NCBI GenBank assembly: GCA_046295175.1
Contig: JBKBNY010000004.1
Coordinates: forward strand, 186,001 to 250,000
Length of the DNA: 64,000 bases
Source: JALOLV01 sp046295175
Lineage (GTDB): Bacteria; Bacteroidota; Bacteroidia; Cytophagales; Spirosomataceae
Direction: 5' to 3'
Positions within the stretch are counted from its first letter, which is position 1; every line of letters starts with the position of its first letter. The translations under genes were made by a program, and so were the position numbers. This document shows positions 1 through 7,456 of the stretch, in pieces. The notes below the pieces were generated by a model, which was given only the letters and a program-made list of their open reading frames with translations, was not told the origin of the DNA and searched no databases.

Positions 1-2
1 GT

Positions 3-125
3 TTTGATGAATTCTCAAATATTCGAGCCGTTGTCGAACACAAATTTAGTAGCTTCAAGATGTTTCATCCTCCTTACACCAATCGAGTGATGAAAATGCT
101 CGATATGGTTATCAAATATCTATAA
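3..125 (+). CDS. C-terminal fragment of an unidentified protein
   Basis: The window opens inside an open frame that runs from base 3 to a TAA at 123-125 and encodes 40 residues, ending in ...MLDMVIKYL. Only this tail is visible, and I do not recognise a family from it. The frame is credible because it ends cleanly just before a perfect inverted repeat that looks like a terminator. Its start lies outside the window. Confidence 0.5.
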   Translation, partial: FDEFSNIRAVVEHKFSSFKMFHPPYTNRVMKMLDMVIKYL

Positions 126-130
126 CTCTT

Positions 131-187
131 CCGCTTACAGCGTTTAAAACCCTGTAAGCGGTAAATTTCCCTAATTCTTATTTTTTT
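131..187 (+). terminator. Probable terminator after the partial first gene
   Basis: CCGCTTACAG (131-140) pairs perfectly with CTGTAAGCGG (152-161) across an 11-base loop. A seven-T run follows only about 20 bases later (181-187), so this is a less classical terminator than the others in the window. Confidence 0.45.
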
Positions 188-204
188 AAGTGGTCTTATT
201 ACAC

Positions 205-212
205 TAAATTTG
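205..212 (+). promoter_or_regulatory. -7 box for the pyrophosphatase gene
   Basis: TAAATTTG matches the Bacteroidota -7 consensus TAnnTTTG exactly and lies 75 bases before the ATG at 288. No clear -33 TTTG is visible; the T-run at 181-187 sits at roughly that distance. Confidence 0.5.
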
Positions 213-287
213 CAAACTTTTTATTAGAATAATTAAATTTTAACCTAAAATCTTAAATTAAGTATTTAAAAAACAAATAAACGTATT

Positions 288-2951
288 ATGAATCAAATCG
301 TTTACTTAGTTCCGTTATTCGGGATTATTGGATTAATTTACACTTTCTGGAAATTCAATTGGGTTTCTAAACAACCAGCGGGTGATGAAAACATGCAACG
401 CCTTTCAGGATACATTGCCGATGGTGCAATCGCATTCTTGAAAGCAGAATGGAAAATCTTAGCAATGTTTGCATTTCCAACTGCTTTTTTACTTTTATGG
501 TTAGGTTCTGACGAAGGTACTCCTGAGCATCCTATCCATTCTTCTCCAGTCATTGCGATAGCTTTCTTAATCGGTGCTATTTTCTCTGCTGTTGCGGGTT
601 ACATCGGTATGAAAATCGCTACAAAAGCAAACGTTCGTACAGCTCACGCAGCACGTACTTCATTGGCAAAAGCCCTAAGCGTATCTTTTACAGGTGGTTC
701 GGTTATGGGTATGGGCGTCGCTGGTTTAGCAATCTTAGGTTTGGGTGGTTTATTCATCCTATTCTATAATATGTTTGCGGCAGGTCAGCCATTGACATCG
801 GTTGAAATGAAAAAAGCTATCGAAGTTTTGGCAGGTTTTTCACTTGGTGCTGAGTCAATCGCTCTTTTTGCTCGTGTGGGTGGTGGTATTTATACAAAAG
901 CGGCTGACGTAGGTGCTGACCTTGTAGGTAAAGTTGAGGCGGGTATCCCAGAAGATGATGTTCGTAACCCAGCAACAATCGCCGATAACGTAGGTGACAA
1001 CGTAGGTGACGTAGCGGGTATGGGTGCCGATTTGTTCGGTTCTTATGTGGCTACAATTCTTGCTACGATGGTTTTAGGTCAAGAGATTGAAGTTACAGAT
1101 AATTTTGGTGGATTTTCACCAGTATTGTTACCGATGTTGATTGCTGGTTTGGGTCTAATCGCTTCTATGGTTAGTACATTCTTCGTAAGAGTAAAAGGTG
1201 AAGATTCATCGGTACAGAATGCTTTGAATATTGGTAACTGGGCTTCTATCGTCATTACATTAATCGGCTGTTATTTCTTAGTGAATTACATGTTTGACGG
1301 TATCACTGAGTTGAAATTGAGAACAAATACATTTACTCCAATGGGTGTATTTTGGGCAATTGTTGTTGGTTTAGTTGTAGGTACATTGATGTCAATCATC
1401 ACGGAATATTACACAGCAATGGGTAAACGCCCAGTTGATTCAATCGTTCAGAAATCAGGTACTGGTCACGCAACAAACATCATCGGTGGTTTAGCTGTCG
1501 GTATGGAATCTACTGTACTTCCAATCCTTGTTTTAGCTGCTGGAATTATCTTCTCTTATTCGTTTGCTGGACTTTATGGTGTTTCTATTGCTGCCGCTGG
1601 TATGATGGCAACAACAGCTATGCAGTTGGCAATCGACGCTTTTGGACCAATCGCCGATAACGCAGGTGGTATTGCAGAAATGTCGCAACTTCCAAGCGAG
1701 GTTCGTGGACGTACAGATAACTTAGATGCAGTAGGTAACACAACAGCCGCAACTGGTAAAGGATTTGCAATTGCTTCAGCAGCCTTAACTTCATTGGCTC
1801 TTTTTGCAGCATTCGTTGGTATTGCCGGTATCTCTCAAATCGATATTTACAAAGCTCCAGTATTGGCAGGTTTATTTGTTGGTGGTATGATTCCATTCAT
1901 TTTCAGTGCATTAGCAATCTCAGCGGTTGGTAAAGCAGCGATGGAAATGGTAAATGAAGTTCGTCGTCAGTTCCGTGAAATTCCAGGAATCATGGAATAC
2001 AAAGCCGAACCAGAATACGAAAAATGTGTTGCTATCTCAACGCAAGCATCAATCAAGCAAATGATTGCTCCGGGTGCAATTGCTCTAATCGTTCCAGTTT
2101 TAGTTGGTTTCGGATTTAAAGGAGTATTTGCCGATACAAGCTCAGCAGAAATCTTAGGTGGACTTTTAGCTGGTGTGACAGTTTCAGGTGTATTGATGGG
2201 TATGTTCCAGTCAAATGCTGGTGGTGCTTGGGATAACGCCAAAAAATCATTTGAAAAAGGTGTGGTTATCAACGGTGAAACCTACTACAAAAAATCTGAG
2301 CCACATAAAGCATCTGTAACTGGTGATACAGTTGGTGACCCTTTCAAAGATACTTCTGGTCCATCAATGAACATTTTGATTAAATTGATGTCAATTGTTT
2401 CACTTGTGATTGCTCCGTACATTGCGGTTGATTCGAGCGGCAAAAAGACATTTGAAGGAATGGAAGTTGCTCCGATGGAATCAATCAAAGCATCAGCTGT
2501 ACAAATCAGCAAGGCTTTGACAAACGGTGTTACATTGAATTTCAATGAAAATGGTATCGAAGACCAATTGATTAAATTCATTGAATCTTCTGATGCAATT
2601 GATAAAGATAAATGGTTCAACTTCAATGATTTGAGATTTGCAACTGGTAGCTCAACAATTGATTCTACTTCGATGAATGAAGTAAAAAACATTGCTGAAA
2701 TCATGAAGGCTTTTCCAAACGTAAACCTTAAAGTTGGTGGTTACACTGATAATGTAGGTGATGATGCTCAAAACTTGAAATTATCGAGCGAAAGAGCAAA
2801 AGCAGTAAAAGAAGCCCTAACAGTTTTAGGAATTGATGCTGCTCGTGTTGAGTCAGAAGGATATGGCGAACAACATCCAGTTGCTTCAAATGACACTCCA
2901 GAAGGACAGGCACAAAACCGTCGTATTGCGGTAAGTGTTAGAAAAAAATAA
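288..2951 (+). CDS. hppA: Membrane-bound K+-dependent pyrophosphatase with C-terminal OmpA-like domain
   Basis: This 887-residue protein couples pyrophosphate hydrolysis to cation pumping across the inner membrane. Residues 1 to about 715 are a complete polytopic M-PPase with the family's Asp-rich substrate loops (EAGIPEDD near 218, DNVGDNVGDVAGMGADLF at 233-250). GNTTAATGKG (483-492) has Ala and Gly at the positions that separate K+-dependent from K+-independent enzymes, so K+ dependence is expected. The glutamate used by Na+-pumping enzymes in LFESYV is replaced by Gly251, while a Glu occurs at 189 (GAESIALF); this resembles the Flavobacterium-type proton pump, so H+ transport is more likely than Na+ (inference). 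Residues about 780-887 form an OmpA/MotB-type peptidoglycan-binding domain with Asp821 (GYTDNVG) and Arg836 (LSSERA), the usual diaminopimelate-binding pair. M-PPases normally end near the last helix, so the extra domain is unusual. The C-terminus of M-PPases is extracytoplasmic, which is compatible with binding cell wall. Confidence 0.93.
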   Translation: MNQIVYLVPLFGIIGLIYTFWKFNWVSKQPAGDENMQRLSGYIADGAIAFLKAEWKILAMFAFPTAFLLLWLGSDEGTPEHPIHSSPVIAIAFLIGAIFSAVAGYIGMKIATKANVRTAHAARTSLAKALSVSFTGGSVMGMGVAGLAILGLGGLFILFYNMFAAGQPLTSVEMKKAIEVLAGFSLGAESIALFARVGGGIYTKAADVGADLVGKVEAGIPEDDVRNPATIADNVGDNVGDVAGMGADLFGSYVATILATMVLGQEIEVTDNFGGFSPVLLPMLIAGLGLIASMVSTFFVRVKGEDSSVQNALNIGNWASIVITLIGCYFLVNYMFDGITELKLRTNTFTPMGVFWAIVVGLVVGTLMSIITEYYTAMGKRPVDSIVQKSGTGHATNIIGGLAVGMESTVLPILVLAAGIIFSYSFAGLYGVSIAAAGMMATTAMQLAIDAFGPIADNAGGIAEMSQLPSEVRGRTDNLDAVGNTTAATGKGFAIASAALTSLALFAAFVGIAGISQIDIYKAPVLAGLFVGGMIPFIFSALAISAVGKAAMEMVNEVRRQFREIPGIMEYKAEPEYEKCVAISTQASIKQMIAPGAIALIVPVLVGFGFKGVFADTSSAEILGGLLAGVTVSGVLMGMFQSNAGGAWDNAKKSFEKGVVINGETYYKKSEPHKASVTGDTVGDPFKDTSGPSMNILIKLMSIVSLVIAPYIAVDSSGKKTFEGMEVAPMESIKASAVQISKALTNGVTLNFNENGIEDQLIKFIESSDAIDKDKWFNFNDLRFATGSSTIDSTSMNEVKNIAEIMKAFPNVNLKVGGYTDNVGDDAQNLKLSSERAKAVKEALTVLGIDAARVESEGYGEQHPVASNDTPEGQAQNRRIAVSVRKK

Positions 2952-2994
2952 TAATCACTGACTTTGTTGATTATCTATGATTTCACTGATTTAC

Positions 2995-3026
2995 AAAAAA
3001 ACCGAATCTCGCGATTCGGTTTTTTT
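2995..3026 (+). terminator. hppA: Terminator after hppA
   Basis: ACCGAATC (3001-3008), loop TCGC, GATTCGGT (3013-3020), then a run of T. The A-run before the stem means it could also work on the opposite strand. Confidence 0.9.
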
Positions 3027-3093
3027 GTGTGAATTGTGTTACTAAAATTTCTATAAAGAGTCTAAGTTTAATTAACCAATAACTTTACTTATT

Positions 3094-3897
3094 ATGGAAA
3101 ATTATCTCAACGAAGTCACCAAAATGGCAGTAAATTACGTTCCCAAAATTTTACTCGCAATCCTAACATTATGGGTCGGATTTGGTATTACTGGTAGAAT
3201 CACAAATTGGCTATCCAAAGCACTCCGAAGCAGAAAAGTAGATGAATCTCTCATACCTTTTCTAAGTTCGATTGCATCAACGCTTCTAAAAATTGTTGTC
3301 TTGATAAGTGTAGCAGGGATTTTCGGAATACAAACAACTTCATTTGTTGCTATATTAGCCTCTGCAGGCTTGGCAATTGGTTTAGCTTTACAGGGTTCTC
3401 TTAGTCATTTTGCAAGTGGGGTAATGATTCTTACATTTAAACCCTATAAAGTTGGGGATTTAATTAGTGCTTCTGGCTTCACTGGCGAGGTTGAAGAAAT
3501 TCAGGTATTTAATACAGTTTTACGAACTCTCGATAATAAAAAGATAATAATTCCTAATGGTACTATTACATCAGGCCCAATAACAAATATCTCAGGCCAA
3601 GAAATCATTAGAGTAGATATGCAATTTAATGTATCGGGTAGTGAAGATATTGATAAAGTAAAAAAAGTAATATTAAGTGTTGCAAAAGACTGCCCTTTCA
3701 TTTTATCTGATAAAACAACCGATGTTTTAATAAATTCTCAAGAAATTGGCATTACAAAATTTGATGTTCGCCCATGGTGTAAATCCGAGCATTATTGGGA
3801 CACCTACTATTATGTTCAAGAACACATAAAGAGGCAATTTGTAGCTCAGGGAGTAGAAGCCCCAACCCCTGCCATGAATATTAATTTAGTAAAGTAA
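3094..3897 (+). CDS. mscS: Small-conductance mechanosensitive channel, MscS family
   Basis: This 267-residue inner-membrane protein should release solutes on hypo-osmotic shock. It has the short-form MscS layout: about three N-terminal hydrophobic segments, the pore helix with its Gly/Ala packing pattern (LASAGLAIGLALQGSLSHFASG, about residues 89-110), then the cytoplasmic beta domain with FKPYKVGDLI and IPNGTI. Length is close to E. coli MscS. It is a single-gene unit lying between two terminators, and the ATG follows an AT-rich leader without a Shine-Dalgarno sequence. Confidence 0.92.
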   Translation: MENYLNEVTKMAVNYVPKILLAILTLWVGFGITGRITNWLSKALRSRKVDESLIPFLSSIASTLLKIVVLISVAGIFGIQTTSFVAILASAGLAIGLALQGSLSHFASGVMILTFKPYKVGDLISASGFTGEVEEIQVFNTVLRTLDNKKIIIPNGTITSGPITNISGQEIIRVDMQFNVSGSEDIDKVKKVILSVAKDCPFILSDKTTDVLINSQEIGITKFDVRPWCKSEHYWDTYYYVQEHIKRQFVAQGVEAPTPAMNINLVK

Positions 3898-3898
3898 A

Positions 3899-3932
3899 AA
3901 AAAGACTCGGTAGCTCTCAACCGAGTCTTTTT
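3899..3932. terminator. Bidirectional terminator between mscS and hslV
   Basis: AAAGACTCGG (3901-3910) and CCGAGTCTTT (3921-3930) form a perfect 10-bp stem with a 10-base loop. A-runs on one side and T-runs on the other let it serve the convergent genes on both strands. Confidence 0.9.
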
Positions 3933-3937
3933 TCATC

Positions 3938-4474
3938 TCAAAGCGTTTCAATAATAATATTGTGATTTGTATAAATGCAAATATCAGCCGCAATCGTTAA
4001 GCCTTCTTTTACCATTTCTTCGGCTGATAAATTTGAAGCATGTTTTTTCATTGCAATAGCTGCCGACTGAGCATACATACTACCCGAACCGATTGATGCA
4101 ATTTGATTATCAGGCTCAAGCACATCTCCAGTACCCGAAATAATTAACATTTCTTCTGAATTTGCTACAATGAGCATCGCTTCAAGTTTACGTAAGTATC
4201 TATCCATTCGCCAATCTTTGGCTAATTCGATTGCCGAACGTTTCATATTTCCTCCAAATGAATTCAATTTTTCTTCAAATCTTTCAATTAAAGTAAATGC
4301 ATCAGCTGTAGAACCCGCAAATCCTGCCAAAATTTTTCCACCATGCAATTTTCTGACCTTGCGAACATTACTTTTAGCAATTGTATTACCCATCGTAGCT
4401 TGGCCGTCTGCTCCTAATGCTACTTTGCCATTATGGATAATTCCAAGAACGGTTGTTGAGTGTATTTTTTCCAT
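3938..4474 (-). CDS. hslV: ATP-dependent protease subunit HslV
   Basis: This 178-residue protein is the threonine peptidase of the HslUV (ClpYQ) proteasome-like complex, which degrades misfolded cytoplasmic proteins. After a short propeptide (MEKIHS) the sequence TTVLGI places the catalytic nucleophile at Thr7. GALGADGQAT-like (VALGADGQATMG) and GSGSMYAQSAA segments are typical of HslV. The ATPase partner hslU is not beside it; the upstream neighbour on the same strand is pdhC, separated by a terminator hairpin, so hslV appears to be transcribed alone. Confidence 0.95.
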   Translation of the reverse strand: MEKIHSTTVLGIIHNGKVALGADGQATMGNTIAKSNVRKVRKLHGGKILAGFAGSTADAFTLIERFEEKLNSFGGNMKRSAIELAKDWRMDRYLRKLEAMLIVANSEEMLIISGTGDVLEPDNQIASIGSGSMYAQSAAIAMKKHASNLSAEEMVKEGLTIAADICIYTNHNIIIETL

Positions 4475-4500
4475 ATCATTTATTTTGATAAATTTCTAAA

Positions 4501-4533
4501 CAAAAATGAGAGAAAGGAATTCCTCTCTCTCAT
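4501..4533 (-). terminator. Terminator after the pyruvate dehydrogenase E2 gene
   Basis: Positions 4506-4533 are a near-perfect palindrome without a loop (14-bp arms with one mismatch, centred on GGAATTCC). On the minus strand it is followed by TTTTTG, which fits transcription ending after the E2 gene and before hslV. Confidence 0.7.
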
Positions 4534-4555
4534 CAATATTACTTTAGATACGAGA

Positions 4556-6154
4556 TTAAACTAATAATCTGTAAGGTTCTTCGATAAGTTCTTTTAGTGT
4601 TACTAAGAAAGCAGCTCCAGTTGCTCCATCCACAACTCGGTGGTCGCAAGTAAGGGTAACTTTCATAACACTTGTAGCATAAAATTGTCCGTTCTTGACA
4701 GCGACAACTTCTTTGATACCTCCTACTGAAAGAATACAAGACTCATTTTTAGGATTATTGATAATCGATGTAAATTGTTCGATTCCAAACATACCTAAGT
4801 TACTTACCGTAAATGTATTGCCTTCCCAATCTTTTGGTTGAAGTTTACCATTTTTGGCTTTTCCGCCTAAATCTTTAGTAGTAGCTGCCAAAACCGATAA
4901 CGGCAAAGTATCAGCAAAACGGATTACAGGCACTACCAAACCGTCTGGAATTGCAACCGCCATACCAATGTGTACGTGTTGATTGCGACGAATATGGTCA
5001 TCTCTCCACGAAGAATTAACATTTGGATGTTTTTTCAATGCTACTCCACAAGCCTTCAAAATCATATCATTGAATGAAATTTTCACTGGTGAAGCCTCAT
5101 TCATGATAGTTCTTGCTTCAATAGCTTTATCCATATTTATCTCCATCGTCAATTGGAAATCAACCGCCGAAGACTGAGATTCAGCCAAACTACGAGCGAT
5201 TGCTTTACGCATTTGTGTCAATGGAATTTGTTCTGAACTTTCGACACCCGCCGCAACGGCTACAGGAGCAGTTGACGTTTGTGCCGGAGCTGGTTTAGCA
5301 GCTGGAACAAAATTATCTACATCAGATTTGATGATTCTTCCACCTTCTCCGCTTCCACTAACATCTGCTAAATTGATTCCTTTATCAGAGGCCAATTTCT
5401 TAGCGAGTGGCGATGCTAAAATTCTTCCGTCCGAAGTTTTAACTGATTCAGTTTTTGGAGCAGCTACTTCTGCTTGTGGTGCTGGGGTAGCCTCTTTTTT
5501 AGGTTCTGCCGCAGGTGCAGCAACTGGTGCAGTTGGAGCCGCTAAAAGAGCTTTGTAATCGGCACCGGCTTCACCAATGATTGCGATAACGGCATCAACT
5601 GGAACTGACTGACCAGCTTCGGCAGCGATATAAAGGAGTGTCCCTTCTTCATAAGCCTCCATTTCCATGGTTGCTTTATCGGTCTCAACTTCTGCTAATA
5701 AATCTCCTGATTTTACTTTATCACCTACTTTTTTGAGCCAAGCATGAATCACACCTTCGGTCATTGTATCACTCATTTTTGGCATACGAATGATTGAGGC
5801 ATTTACATTCACGGCAGGAGCTGCAGCAACGGGTGCAGGTGCGGCTACTGGTTCGGCTTTTGGTTCTTCTTTTGCAGGAGCCGATGCTCCACTCAATAAT
5901 GATTGATATTCTTCTCCTGCTTTTCCAATTACAGCAATAATTGCATCAACAGGTACAGCTTGTCCTTTCTCTACACCAATGTATAAAAGTGTACCATCGT
6001 AGTACGACTCCATGTCCATTGTAGCTTTATCGGTCTCGACTTCTGCTAAAATATCACCTGATTTAACAACATCACCAACTTTTTTATGCCAAGTAGCGAT
6101 AACACCTTCTGTCATGGTGTCGCTCATTTTGGGCATTCGTATTACTTCTGCCAT
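4556..6154 (-). CDS. pdhC: Pyruvate dehydrogenase complex E2, dihydrolipoamide acetyltransferase
   Basis: This 532-residue protein is the core of the cytoplasmic pyruvate dehydrogenase complex and transfers acetyl groups from lipoate to CoA. It has two N-terminal lipoyl domains, each with the lipoylated lysine in the ETDKATM motif (about residues 43 and 165), joined by Ala/Pro-rich flexible linkers. A peripheral subunit-binding domain follows (ILASPLAKKLASDKG, about 245-280), then the acyltransferase domain ending with DHRVVDG, where His505 and Asp509 are the catalytic residues. The E1 and E3 genes are not in the window. A possible -7 box (TATTTTTG on the minus strand, 6208-6215) lies 54 bases upstream. 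Confidence 0.95.
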   Translation of the reverse strand: MAEVIRMPKMSDTMTEGVIATWHKKVGDVVKSGDILAEVETDKATMDMESYYDGTLLYIGVEKGQAVPVDAIIAVIGKAGEEYQSLLSGASAPAKEEPKAEPVAAPAPVAAAPAVNVNASIIRMPKMSDTMTEGVIHAWLKKVGDKVKSGDLLAEVETDKATMEMEAYEEGTLLYIAAEAGQSVPVDAVIAIIGEAGADYKALLAAPTAPVAAPAAEPKKEATPAPQAEVAAPKTESVKTSDGRILASPLAKKLASDKGINLADVSGSGEGGRIIKSDVDNFVPAAKPAPAQTSTAPVAVAAGVESSEQIPLTQMRKAIARSLAESQSSAVDFQLTMEINMDKAIEARTIMNEASPVKISFNDMILKACGVALKKHPNVNSSWRDDHIRRNQHVHIGMAVAIPDGLVVPVIRFADTLPLSVLAATTKDLGGKAKNGKLQPKDWEGNTFTVSNLGMFGIEQFTSIINNPKNESCILSVGGIKEVVAVKNGQFYATSVMKVTLTCDHRVVDGATGAAFLVTLKELIEEPYRLLV

Positions 6155-6207
6155 AATTCGGGTTTGTCTTAATTTATCTTAGAATCTTTGCTTTTCGTTT
6201 GCGGTCT

Positions 6208-6215
6208 CAAAAATA
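6208..6215 (-). promoter_or_regulatory. Possible -7 box of pdhC
   Basis: On the minus strand the bases read TATTTTTG, a match to TAnnTTTG, 54 bases before the start codon. No convincing -33 element was seen. The remaining 190 bases up to 6405 contain no gene I can support. Confidence 0.35.
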
Positions 6216-6405
6216 AAACAAAAGCCTTAAAAAAAGATATATTTATTAAAGAGATTACAAAAATGTTGATTAGTTCTTCTTAAAATAACCACAAACAACA
6301 CTTTTATGTTCGGTTGAGATATTTTGTAAAATCATTTTTTGAATTGGTAAATCCAAAATTTGAGTAATTCCGTACATATATCAAAACAACAATTGCTTAC
6401 TTATC

Positions 6406-6834
6406 ATGAAAACACTACTTATTAAATCATTGAAGGTTTTAACATTAGTTATACTTACAACGCTTGCATTTCTAACAGTTTGGGCAAATTGGGAAGCTCC
6501 GACCTTATCTGAGAAAATCAATCTTAAACCAATTAACTTAGTAGTTTTCAATCTCGATAAATCAATATCAGAATCGGATAGTACAGAAATTTCTAAAAAA
6601 TTAACTGTAACAAATGGTGTTACGGCTTGTTCAGTAAATCCAAAATCAAATGCTATCAGCGTGACATTCTACTATGATGTAGTGTCTGAAAGTAAGTTAA
6701 GCGAAGTAATTGAAAGTCAAAGTTTCAAAACCTCAAAAGTCAATTTTGCCGCTTTTGAAGGTCCTAAATGTCCGATTCCTTCTAAATATATTGACGGATT
6801 AACCACCCTCAAAAGAACATTATGCTTTAGATAA
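6406..6834 (+). CDS. Small exported or membrane-anchored protein of unknown function
   Basis: This 142-residue protein begins with a basic end and one hydrophobic segment (about residues 8-28), so it is exported or anchored with the rest in the periplasm. The central part (about 44-105) alternates in a way that suggests a ferredoxin-like alpha/beta fold similar to HMA metal-binding domains (NGVTACSVNPKSNAISVTFYYD), but the HMA CxxC is absent. Three cysteines remain, at NGVTAC, GPKCPIP and near the C-terminus. The gene lies 99 bases ahead of the haemoglobin-like lipoprotein gene on the same strand, and a functional link is possible. I cannot name a family. Confidence 0.6.
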   Translation: MKTLLIKSLKVLTLVILTTLAFLTVWANWEAPTLSEKINLKPINLVVFNLDKSISESDSTEISKKLTVTNGVTACSVNPKSNAISVTFYYDVVSESKLSEVIESQSFKTSKVNFAAFEGPKCPIPSKYIDGLTTLKRTLCFR

Positions 6835-6933
6835 AATCCCTTTAAATTTTACGTGTAATAGTATCAATCATCACAAATTCGGAGTGATAGAGATATTGCT
6901 TTGTCTTTTAATAATCAAAACAATCTAATTATT

Positions 6934-7377
6934 ATGAAAAAATCATTTTTTTTGCTCGTGGCCGCAACTCTTATTTTTGGAGCTTGTAAGAAAGAAGAAG
7001 AGCCACAAAAATCACTTTACTTACGTTTGGGAGGTAATGCAGCTATCCAAGCCGTAACCGACCAATTTATTGCCAATGTAGCCGCAGATGCCCGTATTAA
7101 TGCATTTTTTGCACAAGCCGCAGCCGACCCTGCGAGGTTAAAAAAACTAAGAGATAACTTGGTAAATCAAATTGGTGAAGCAACGGGTGGCCCAGAAAAA
7201 TATACGGGTCTCGACATGAAAACTGCCCACAAAGGCATGAAAATCACTGATGCACACTTCAATGCTTTGGTAGAAGATTTATCATTGGCATTAGACAAAT
7301 TTAGTGTTCCGGCCATGGAAAAAACAGAATTATTGACAGCACTTGGGGGTATGAGAGCTGACATCGTTGGGCAGTAA
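6934..7377 (+). CDS. Group I truncated haemoglobin, probable lipoprotein
   Basis: With the ATG at 6934 the product has 147 residues: an N-terminal signal (MKKSFFLLVAATLIFGAC) followed by a complete truncated-haemoglobin domain. SLYLRLGG and AIQAVTDQF match the start of group I trHbs, GGPEKYTG matches the mid-region, and TAHKGMKITDAHF carries the proximal haem-binding histidine. The cysteine at the end of the signal suggests lipid anchoring in the periplasm or outer membrane, which is unusual for a globin and implies redox or NO/O2 chemistry outside the cytoplasm. A longer frame beginning with TTG at 6901 would add a non-signal extension and is not preferred. Confidence 0.85.
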   Translation: MKKSFFLLVAATLIFGACKKEEEPQKSLYLRLGGNAAIQAVTDQFIANVAADARINAFFAQAAADPARLKKLRDNLVNQIGEATGGPEKYTGLDMKTAHKGMKITDAHFNALVEDLSLALDKFSVPAMEKTELLTALGGMRADIVGQ

Positions 7378-7421
7378 TTGACCAATACTTGTCAGAATAA
7401 AAAAAGAATTTGTGATGTAAG

Positions 7422-7456
7422 AATCCTGTCGGAGTTTAGGCAGGATTTTTATTTTT
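7422..7456. terminator. Terminator between the globin gene and pepP
   Basis: AATCCTGTC (7422-7430) pairs with GGCAGGATT (7439-7447), one pair being G-T, and a T-rich tract follows. The right arm comes within two bases of the pepP stop codon at 7449, so the element overlaps the end of the opposing gene. Confidence 0.7.

Noticed and set aside
224..238. Second Fur/PerR-type box upstream of the pyrophosphatase gene
   Set aside because: Only the left half (TTAGAAT) matches; the right half agrees at about four of seven positions, as expected by chance in AT-rich DNA.
5328..5558. Open frames antisense to pdhC, gltB and other large genes
   Set aside because: They arise from the codon bias of the genes on the other strand (for example Ala/Pro linkers of E2), have no own motifs, and would completely overlap well-identified proteins.
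6901..6933. TTG start giving a longer truncated haemoglobin
   Set aside because: The added residues are hydrophilic and would block the signal peptide that begins at the ATG at 6934.
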